Shown: piece after piece, positions 55,136 through 64,000 of the stretch | Position numbering within the stretch: the first letter of the stretch is position 1 | How the letters are laid out: each line of letters begins with the position of its first letter | Assembly: GCA_028386065.3 (NCBI GenBank) | Contig: MK922465.1 | Coordinates: forward strand, 64,273-128,272 | Direction of reading: 5' to 3' | Length of the DNA stretch: 64,000 bases | From: Turnera subulata | Lineage: Eukaryota; Streptophyta; Magnoliopsida; Malpighiales; Passifloraceae | Made by a program: the position numbers and the translations under genes | Notes under the pieces: generated by a model | Told to the model about the DNA's origin: nothing | What the model saw: only the letters and a program-made list of their open reading frames with translations | The model's database searches: none

Positions 55136-56892
55136 ATGATGGCATTCCATTTCCCACGGATGCTTGCTTTCCTCGCTGTAAGCCACTGATACTTACTTCA
55201 CCAAAAGTCCAAAATTTGGGTTTCTTGTATATGCCATAGTAGTTATTGTCTTGTAAGAATATGATGTTATGGTAGCTCATATTATCTCTTCTTCTTCTTC
55301 AGGTTGCGCTTGTGGCGACCCATGCTGCTTTACTACCTGAGCTTTACTGGAATTCAGTTCTGCCCAACACTCCAATGCCTCAAGCTGTCAGAGATGTGCT
55401 ACATCCAGGTAAGTACTGAAGGGCCACGCTATACTTTCCTTGCATCATTTCCACTTAAACAATACCTGTGAAATCTAGTTATTGTAAGGGTACTTTTAGT
55501 ACCACTTGAAATAGGAATAAAAAAGAAATCAAGAAACCTAAGGCATTTTGTTGTTCGGCAGAGTATAATCTAACACATAACTACCACTAGTATAGTGAAG
55601 TTGTTTATGGTAAGACAAGTGTAACCAAACCACATGAAATTATTACTACTTTGGAATTGGAATTAGAGAAATATGATAACTTTTTTTAATGAGAGTCCCT
55701 AGCTAATGTGAAACAATAATACCACCAACAACATAACAGTAATAAGTCTATACTCGCTTTGCGTTTTGTATCAACCAGCCTGGAGGTGGCATCCTGACCA
55801 AAACTGCAGTAGGTTCCTAGTTGTTTAAACACCAGTTGATCAGCTTCTTCTTATTAGTTCTAGTTCTTTTGATACCTGAATGTTGCAGACTTTACCGAAG
55901 ACAAAAGTACCTCGGTGTCCGTAGGGAAGGGAGGAGTAGATGTTGACACAGGAAAAGGAAAGCCTGGAGGTACTTCTGTTGGTGTTGGAAAGGGTGGAGT
56001 AAATGTAAACACCGGAAAAGGTAAGCCAGGCGGTGGCACCAACGTCAATGTGGGGGGAGGCAAAGGTGTTGGTGTTAACACCGGAAAGCCTGGGAAGGGA
56101 ACCAGTGTTGGTGTTGGCAAAGGTGGAGTAAATGTAAGAACAGGGCACAAAGGGAGGCCTGTTTATGTTGGGGTAAGACCAGGGCCATCACCTTTTAGTT
56201 ACGTGTATGCAGCCACTGAGACACAACTCCATGATAACCCAAATGTTGCATTGTTTTTCTTGGAGAAAGATATGCATCCTGGCAAGACAATGGACTTGCA
56301 CTTCACTGAAAGCCAAAACGCAGCTACTTTCTTACCGCGCCAAGTTGCTGACTCCATACCCTTCTCCTCCAAGAACTTGCCAGAAATCTATAACCAGTTT
56401 TCGGTACAACCCGGGTCAGAAGAAGCTGAGATAATGAGTGAGACAATCAAGGAATGTGAAGCTTCTGGAATCAGGGGAGAAGAGAAATACTGTGCAACTT
56501 CGCTGGAGTCTATGATCGATTTCACCACTTCAAAGCTTGGGAAGAATGTCCAGGCAGTGTCCACAGAGGTGGCTGGAGAATCCCAGTTGTTGCAGAAGTA
56601 CACAATCAAGGGAGGAGTGAAGAAGATTGCAGGCCATGAATCTGTGGTTTGCCACAAGCAGAACTATGCCTATGCTGTGTTCTACTGCCATGCAACCAAA
56701 TCCACAAGCGCTTACGTGGTTCCCTTGGTGGGTGAAGATGGAACGAAGGTTAATGCAGTGGCAGTCTGCCACAAAGACACATCAGAGTGGAACCCAAAGC
56801 ATTTGGCTTTCCAGGTGCTCAAGGTGAAGCCAGGAACTGTTCCGGTCTGCCATTTCCTTCCACAAGACCACATTGTTTGGGGTCCCAACTAG
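55136..56892 (+). CDS. RD22: RD22-type BURP-domain protein
   Basis: RD22 is a secreted, cell-wall-associated BURP protein; in Arabidopsis it is induced by drought and ABA. Its biochemical role is unsettled. Exons are 55136-55177, 55303-55408 and 55889-56892 (introns GT-AG; second junction splits an Asp codon), giving 383 residues. Residues 1-22 form a signal peptide (MLAFLAVALVATHA|ALLP). Then comes the RD22 N-terminal segment LYWNSVLPNTPMP. Residues 58-140 hold four VGKGGV(D/N)V-type repeats rich in Gly, Lys and Thr. The BURP domain starts at VALFFLEKD (169). Its CH motifs have the family spacing: CH-X10-CH-X25-CH-X27-CH-X8-W, ending near the C-terminus. PDFTEDKST at the exon 2/3 junction matches the RD22 subfamily. 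An alternative start is Met2. Confidence 0.95.
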
Positions 56893-59535
56893 AAGTTCTC
56901 TCTAAGACTTTTGATTGCTGTTCTTAGTTCCGCTTGTTAGTGAGATTGTAATAATACTATTATCTGTAAGCTCACTCTATTCAGCTACTATAATAATGTA
57001 CCTAAGGAAACCCGTCATCATATATATAAGGATATATATACATACATATACTCCTCCAAGTTGCTAGTTGTAACAGTTGATGAAGTTCCTTGTACTTTAT
57101 TAGTGTTTGCATCTGTCGCTATTGGAATCTTCTTGAATCGTGATTCGACTACTGATCATCTTATCTAAAACATTTAAGGAATCATCAAATGTTTATCATC
57201 CAAGTACTCCTTCCCTTTCTAAATAATTGAAAGTTTGAGTTATATTATTTATTTTAATACTCTCAATTTCAGGAATAATTCATACTCTATGACTACATTT
57301 CACTCGGAACAAAACTCAACATCAGCAACTTTAATTATTACCACCACCCTTATATTATCCAAAACACCTCTGGCTATCTTAAATCCTTATGTCTCCTATT
57401 TTCCTTTCCAATATGAAATTCTTGACCTACAAAATTTTCTAAAAAATTATTTTTGTCCACCAACTCGAGTAAGGATAAACAGAAAAGAAAAATTCAATAA
57501 ACGTTAAATTTCTCCATTGACAAAAATTCACTTTTCTAAAACTCCAGTTTTTTGGCAAGAGGAAGTATATAACCTTAACATTGGTGACGCGATTGAAAAT
57601 ATTCACTATACAAACGATAGTCGAATACTATTATTTCACATGGAACTTGGCTACATTAATAGTTTTCTGTCATCCCTGTTAAAAAAAAAAAAGATAATAA
57701 TTTAGGGATGGAGAGGATCATTATTACTGGGGATTCTAATACAAGTCTAATAAGAACCCATACATTCCATGACTATTAACCAACTAGACAGAAACTTTTT
57801 CTAGAAATTTCCGCCTTATCTACAAGCACCGACCTCTTCAACTCGTTAGTTTCTTGCCTCAATCCTTGCACATGCCATATCAGGTGGATATTAGAAATTT
57901 ATACTCTCCTCATAATAACAAAGTTCGCCAGAGATCAAGGCAATATTCCTGCCTTCCAACTTTCAAATCAGGAGATGCAGCCTTGGAAATCTCGATACCT
58001 GCAGCAAACCACTCTTGCTGAATTTATTGATGATTATTAATCAAATGAATGCGTAATTGCGGATGATTTGGATTTTGACATGAAACTGGACAGAGGAGAA
58101 CAAACAAGATGAGAGACTAAGCAATTGCAAGCAAGAAACGAATATTACATAGAAGTACCAATCACATGCACATTCTTTTAAACGACACTGAGACCCCCCA
58201 TTCCCCGTGGTCACTTCTATTTTAGTTAAACACAATATTTTTATAGCTGCAAACAGTTACTGGAACGTAGAGTCATAAAACATGCTTTTCTAGTTTCTAA
58301 TGGAAATATTGCAGCACCAAGAGATTTGTGGTTAAAGTGTAAACAAACTCATTTTTCAGAAGAGTTCCAGGATAGGAAACTGGGGCATACCTGATATAAC
58401 GTCTAACCACACTGATTGACGTTGTAGCACATGTTATATTCTAGCGACACTTGCCAGAGGTAATAATGCACACCTGTTGGTTTCGAAGTCAGTAGCAAGA
58501 AGAAAAGTCAAAATAAAATTCAAAGAGAAAGCAGGACAACATGCTCTCTAAGAGTTCACTGAAACATAAATTGCTTTTATGTAGAAACAAAGCAAGGCAT
58601 GTTCTCCCTCTGTGATGAATTATCAGATCCTCCAGTAAATTAGAAAAACTAGACACTATTCAAACGTACAAAGTATGAGCATCAAGCAGAACCATGAATT
58701 GGTCACCAAGAAACAATTTACAACCGTAGTTTTATTTTTGAAGAATTATTCACAAAAAAACGGAGGAAACTGGAGAACTGCTTGTTGTTAGAACAACTAA
58801 AAGCATAAGGAAAAGGAAAATGATAGAGATCTCATTTCAGTGTAGCGTTCTCATTTCAGTATCCTTTTTTCTTTCTACTTTCTAAACAAGGGAACAACAG
58901 ATATCTCTCAAGTTTTTGTCGCATCAAAACTGAGAGCTAGAAGACATTCTTCTCCCACTGTCTTCTTACACTCATTTTCATTCCCCCTATTCTCATTCTT
59001 CCTCCAAAGAATCAGCCTTTAAAAATGATTAGTAAATTGATTGAAGACATCAACCTATGTGAAGATGAATGAGTGAGAAAGAACATCCACACACAGACAT
59101 ATGCATCGCTTCATGTTACTCGGACAAGATAGGAGCCTAATGCCTCAGGTGATAAGAGATTCTGGTGTCTGCGGAGCACATAAAGCTCTTAACAACTTAA
59201 AGCAGACAACCTAAACCATAATTAATGCATGCCTTTAATAATAGTAGTCCCCAGTAATAAAGCATACCGCGTTTCTCCAAGTTCCCCAACTGAGGCAGCA
59301 ATCTAAGAATTCAACCTTGTTCGGAAGAAAATATCCCCGGGCTTCCTAGCACTTATAGGATCAAGAGCTATACAAACATTTTGACTCTGATGGTAAGCAT
59401 GTGCTGAAGGTTTAAGTTCATGACCATTAAGACTTTGTGCCAACAGGAGGTTATACAAATATTTCCCATGAAACCACAAGAATTAATCCACAATCTCCTC
59501 AGTCTGTCACCCACCTGCAAGCAGCTATGTATGAC
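56893..59535. other. Intergenic DNA between RD22 and TEBICHI (convergent)
   Basis: The RD22 3' untranslated region begins here. AT-rich phrases such as GTAATAATACTATT near 56947 could serve polyadenylation. No other gene is recognised. Confidence 0.45.
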
Positions 59536-60045
59536 TTCCTTCCATCCTTTCCTTCTGGTAAGCTTTCTTATGCGCGATTCATCATAAGGCAGCAATCAGA
59601 AACCTTCAATTCAGGCCTCTTCAAGAAAACTATTTTTCTCGTCGGGAAGGCACTGTTAGCCCTCTGTAATTGAGCTGCAATTGTAGCACAAGCAATTTTG
59701 AGGTAAAATCTTCTCAAAGCAGTGAAGAATTTCGATTCATAAATTACAGTACATACCATGGTTAAATTTGTTCATCTTTATCTGAAAAGTTCAATCCTTT
59801 CTTCCAATAAGCTTTCCTTTTGCATGACTCTACCACAAGGCTACAATTAGAACACTTCAATTCAGGCCTCTTTAAGGAAACTATTTTTCTCCTTGCGAAG
59901 GCACTGCTCATCCTCTGTAAGTGAGCTGGAATTTCTGGACCAAAAATAAGAATTTTGAGGTCAATTCTTATCCCTAAAAATCAAAGCGCTCTAGAACTAT
60001 ACTCCACACTACATACCATGGTTAAATTCGTCCATCTTTGTTGTT
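59536..60045. repeat. Two-copy duplication, about 250-260 bp, 3' of TEBICHI
   Basis: The copies share, in order, TAAGCTTTC, CAATTCAGGCCTCTT, AACTATTTTTCTC, GAAGGCACTG, CCTCTGTAA, GAGCTG, AATTTTGAGGT and ACATACCATGGTTAAATT (59751 and 60011). They are diverged (roughly 80-85% by eye) and show no coding signal. They may include the TEBICHI 3' untranslated region. Confidence 0.75.
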
Positions 60046-60082
60046 CAATGACATTCAGCTTTTTCCATTATTCAAAACATTT

Positions 60083-63000
60083 TCACCTCTTCAGTTCATT
60101 TGAAAATTTATCTGCCTGGAAAGGTTCCAAGGAACCCCATGTTCTTCCAACTTTCAGTTTTACTGGCAAAGGAACTGAAAAAAGTAGAGGATAGTTATGG
60201 CTTATATATAAAAATTCAAATAAAGAAAAATGTAACTGTACTGAATGCATACCAAGAAGTGAGGCAGCACTTTCCATGCTAGTCTGCAACAACAGTGCAG
60301 CTTCCTTGATCACCGAGGGATCAACCTCCAGGACTAATTCATCATGTACCTGGACAAGGACAAATACCAGTCTATCAGCCTGTGGTTAAAACAGATTTCA
60401 AATTAGACCAAGGCTTAAATGTAACTTTGCAGTACGAGTACGCTAACAAATGCAAAAGGGAAAGACAATCCCCACATTTTACTCAATTATTGAACAATTT
60501 TATCATATTTTGGTTAAAAGGACAGTCAAGCAAGAAGCAGATAATGACTTTTTATAAAGCAACCTGTAAAAGAATTCGACACCGGTCCTTCAGCATGCAA
60601 AAGTCAGTCGAATTTGAAGAGTCAGAAGCTGCCCTGTTAACTCCAACAATCACCGAGTATATCTTTAGCATTGCAATCTTGATTATATCGGCAGCAGATC
60701 CCTGTAAAGAGCAATTGTCAGGAGAACACTTTATTTATTATGCTACCTTGACCAGCCAAAGACAGATAGTACCTGACAGATAGAATTAACTGCTTGCCTC
60801 TGGGCTTTCGCTTTTTCTTTACTGTTTCCAAATTTTATCTTCGACAAGAAGCGCTTTCTTCCCTTTAGGGTTTCCACATATCTGGATCATATAGATGAGT
60901 ATTTATAAGCAATAAAGAACAAAACTAGAACTGGAAAGCAAATTAAGAATTAATTTGCATACGGAGCTAAAGCCATTTTCTGTTTATAGAAGTTTGCTTC
61001 TGTCTACCATCAAATTGAATGACATCAGAAAGAGCATCTGGCACCACAGATATGAGTCTCAAGGCACAAGAAAAAGATAGGTCTAATGTACATGGGGAAT
61101 TTCCACAATGATGTGAAACCATTTATAACCAAAGCCATAATAAGAAAATGATTATGAATTATAAAAAAAGAAAAATTCAAAAATAAAGCAACTTAGTAAT
61201 AAAGGTTCAGGATATAAGTCACCAGAGGAACCAGAAAATTTTTTATTTGTAAATAAGAACATCACAAAAAAAGAAATAAAACCAAAGACTGCACCTATCA
61301 TTTATTCTTGCTCAAGAGTACTGAAAGCAGCCGATGACAGACAACAATGAAAAGACAGCCTCACCCTTTCTTATGGCAAGATGCAACTGCCTCCTCGAGC
61401 CAAGAAGCAACACGAGGAAAAGAACTTTTAAAGCTTTTAATTTTTTGTGCAGCTTCATCTGAACTACAATCCAGCTGTTCAGCAAGAGTTTTGGAGCCCA
61501 TTCCATACAGGATCCCATACACCAATCTTTTTGTCTGATCTCGTTCATCTGTGTTAACAGACTGCTCTGTTTTTCCAGTCCATCGTGCTGCTATCATGGT
61601 AAAAACATCGCCATGTGGCTTAGTAAGGAGTTGAATCAATGAAGCATCTTTAGAGAAGTGTGCCATGAGCCGCAATTCTATCTGAGAATAATCTGCTGTC
61701 AACAGTAGCCAATTCTCCTGCAATGCAAATGAGAGAAACTTTAGCCTTTTGTGCAATGTGCAATGTCAGCTTTATATTCTATTTCCACAAATCCCTTGTT
61801 GATCATATAGTTTATGAGTAATTCAATTCAAATAAAGGTTAAGTTGTTTAATAATAGAGACAAGGGTGTGGGATTAACAATCACGAGTCGGTGAATGACA
61901 CCACCTTGTAGTAATACCAAAAAATTTAAAGTGTGGGGAGTGAATTACACTTATTTCACAATGGAGCACTGCTTGTGCTACTTATACTATTTATATGGGT
62001 TAAAACTTGCTACAGAAGGTAAGAAAATTTTCAATTATACAATAAAAGAAATCAAGAGATACATAGCAGGAAAAAGATAACTGTAGCATCATCATATACT
62101 GGAGCTAAACTCATTGAGGTAAAAAAAGGCTCAAATGAAGTTTTCACTTGACAAATAGCAAAACATTAAGAAAGTAATTAAACTTTAAAAGCCATCACTA
62201 AGTGGATAACAAAGCTTCAATAACAAAAATAGAAGTGAAATTTGATCAAAGAGGGATAAAATAGACCTTTTTCATGAAATCAATACCCATTACAAGCACC
62301 GAATGTGTAATAGTTTCACTGGAGAAATAAAATTGTCATATAATAGTGGTAATGTAATAACCACAGTTTTGACCAAACATCAGAAGTTACTGGTCCCAAT
62401 GAAAGGCAATGACCTATTTTAGACATAATGTGTAATGATTGAAAATGACTCTTAAGGTAGTTTTTCTGCAGTAATCTGTTTTTTCCCTGGTTGGCATGCT
62501 TCAGTAACTTCAAACAAGTTGCTGTCAATAAGGTCCAGGAATTTTAGTATAATTTCCTATGTTCAGTCATTGTTTTAACTTTTCAAACATATATTTGATA
62601 TAAACTACACAAAGAAAGCAGTTACATTCAGAAGCACCACATAGCTATAACGTAGTTACCTGGGTAGGAACAAAGAAATCACGTGCATTTATCTTATAAT
62701 CGTCTGCGTCAACATCATTCCCATCTTTATCCGTACTCAATTTGAACTCAACCATATGCTCCACAGTCTGTACAATAATTTTTTCAGAAAAGAAAAAACA
62801 CTCACGACACTGAAAAATAAATCTAACTACCAGACGAGATGATTAAAAGTGCAGATACAATCCTAACCTGGAGATTAGGTTCCTCCATTGAAAGTCTTCC
62901 AGTTGCAGTTGACGTTTGGAGCCAGTGGCCATGTAGTGTGTACTTTTGTGTCCTCATAGATAGCCTAGCCAGTGAACAGACTGAACCCAGTGTACAGTTC

Positions 63001-63627
63001 AAAAGCTTTGCTAATGTCCGGTGCTCTTTGATAACTGGAATAATAGGGTGCTCATGTCTGAAAGGAACCAGATTCATGATAGACAAATCAAATACAATAA
63101 ATGCAGAGAAACCAACATGCCAACTCCACTATGCTTATTTGTGGGAAAGCAATTACATTGGCAAAAAATGAGTAACTTTTATACTAATACAAGATGTAAA
63201 TTTACCTACCCATCAATTAATTAAAGGCTTTCTAGCACCCAAGTCAGCATAACAATTTCCAAAAAATATATAAGCACTCACTTTGCACGTACAAAAATTG
63301 CAGGGTGTACCTTAATAAAGTTAACAATTCAAAGATGCTGACCAAAGGAGAAGAAAAGTCTCAATACCTTAATAAATCCAAACAATGCTTGTCCGTACTC
63401 GGATGTTGTTTCCCTTTATTGTGTCTTTCTGGTATGGGCAGCTTCAAATGTCCATAAAGCACATTTGCAATATCAGCTGCTGTATACAGGGAAAATGTCA
63501 TGCCAGCCAGCTCATAAGCCTTCCTTTCAAGACACCTTAGTTTTTTCCCCAGTACAGTACGTGCTTGAAGACATCCCTCCATGTCAACACCTATCCCCCA
63601 TAGCTCCATGTCTGCCAAGACATTGAC
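60083..63627 (-). CDS. TEB: DNA polymerase theta / TEBICHI, C-terminal polymerase part (8 exons)
   Basis: Polymerase theta performs microhomology-mediated end joining of DNA breaks; the full plant protein has a helicase and a family-A polymerase. Exons on the minus strand: 63368-63627, 62868-63057, 62660-62767, 61365-61717, 60773-60881, 60564-60701, 60253-60349 and 60083-60174. All junctions are GT-AG and keep frame (448 residues plus stop). The visible part has HTATGR-like [16 protein letters not shown], motif [11 protein letters not shown] (Asp195 of this part), motif [11 protein letters not shown] (Arg245, Lys249, Tyr253) and motif C HDEL (388-391). QGSAADIIK and IAARWTG fit theta rather than organellar Pol I-like enzymes. 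The catalytic residues are intact. The 5' exons lie beyond the right edge. Confidence 0.93.
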
Positions 63628-64000
63628 CTAGCACATTCTTACAAGCATTAAATTACAGATGGAAACAGGAAATATAATGAAACTTCAGCTAACATCACTC
63701 CATTCGCTCCACAAGCAATAATGTCTGACATCACAAGACTTTGTGCTAGACCATTCAAAAAGCATCAAGCATGAACACTTTCTAGAAGTGGAGAGTCTTA
63801 TATAGCAGTTTAATAAACCTCTGAAGATTCTGATTTGATCTCCTCTGGTTTATTATAAAGTATGCCATCAATTATTGAGATAATATATAAAGGTGGAGCA
63901 TATTATTTTTAGCCCCCTAATTAGCAAGTCTCAAATTCAATGTCCATCAAACTCCTATTAGGTGTACACATACACAGAAAGAAGCAGTAGGAAAATGTAC
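63628..64000 (-). other. Intron of TEBICHI
   Basis: A consensus acceptor (TGTGCTAG) precedes the exon at 63627, and no further polymerase-like coding sequence is seen up to the window edge. Confidence 0.6.

Noticed and set aside
55780..55810. Possible extra RD22 exon (CCTGGAGGTGGC... between two AGs)
   Set aside because: No consensus donor follows, and joining exon 2 directly to 55889 gives the exact RD22-type PDFTEDKST junction in frame.
57205..57575. Stowaway-like MITE (TACTCCTTCC near the left, GGAAGTA near the right)
   Set aside because: Only about 7-10 bases of the ends are complementary and the TA duplication is uninformative in AT-rich DNA.
61895..62528. Short frames within the TEBICHI introns
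   Set aside because: AT-rich intron sequence flanked by good splice sites, with no family resemblance.

Overview
The window is nuclear DNA of a flowering plant, most likely a core eudicot. It shows spliced genes with GT-AG introns, a plant cytosolic tRNA-Phe, Ty1/copia and Ty3/gypsy LTR retrotransposons, and AT-rich intergenic DNA. Three protein-coding host genes are recognisable. The first is a YUCCA flavin monooxygenase of the YUC6/YUC2 type (minus strand, 4 exons, 21661-24400). The second is an RD22-type BURP-domain gene (plus strand, 3 exons, 55136-56892). The third is the 3' part (8 exons) of a DNA polymerase theta / TEBICHI gene (minus strand, 60083-63627, continuing past the right edge). 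RD22 and YUC6 are neighbours in Arabidopsis (AT5G25610 and AT5G25620, from memory), so this looks like a conserved gene pair now separated by about 31 kb of largely transposon-derived DNA. They make an auxin-synthesis enzyme and a stress/ABA-type cell-wall protein, with no shared pathway implied.

Layout. 1-1988: LTR ends of a Ty3/gypsy family and unresolved repeat DNA. 2025-2545: a duplicated tRNA-Phe locus with two decayed tRNA copies. 2594-11925: a decayed copia element with matching 235-bp LTRs; it is interrupted by a 3.3-kb solo gypsy LTR (5844-9132) and carries an antisense gene fragment. 12878-12950: intact tRNA-Phe(GAA). 17230-19388: a short gag/protease-only copia element with an intact 487-codon ORF and a perfect target-site duplication (TSD). 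21661-24400: YUC6. 28693-43530: a gypsy element on the minus strand with a perfect 5-bp TSD; it has no gag or pol, and its right LTR is split by a second, full-length gypsy element (32313-42783, plus strand, perfect 5-bp TSD, 640-N assembly gap inside). 44066-44252: a Tourist-like MITE. The rest up to 55 kb is intergenic. Then RD22, and convergently TEBICHI.

The most unusual content is a cassette of two small unrecognised genes, called here aORF1 (about 132 aa, basic, coiled-coil-like) and aORF2 (about 228 aa, unknown N-terminal domain plus a piece resembling the start of a LINE endonuclease). aORF2 is present three times, in a copia and two gypsy elements, each time antisense to its host element. 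aORF1 accompanies it in both gypsy elements. In the gypsy copies each gene has its own TATA-like box, and hand alignment of the first 49 codons of aORF2 gives 14 synonymous against 1 non-synonymous codon difference. One gypsy copy has lost gag and pol but kept the cassette. A second unusual signal is a series of micro-hairpins (4-5 bp stems closed over NNGAA-type loops) spread through the copia element. A third is a set of stem-loops in the gypsy LTR that includes one compensatory base-pair change between copies.

All boundaries and alignments were read by eye. Names of families rest on remembered motifs, not on database searches.
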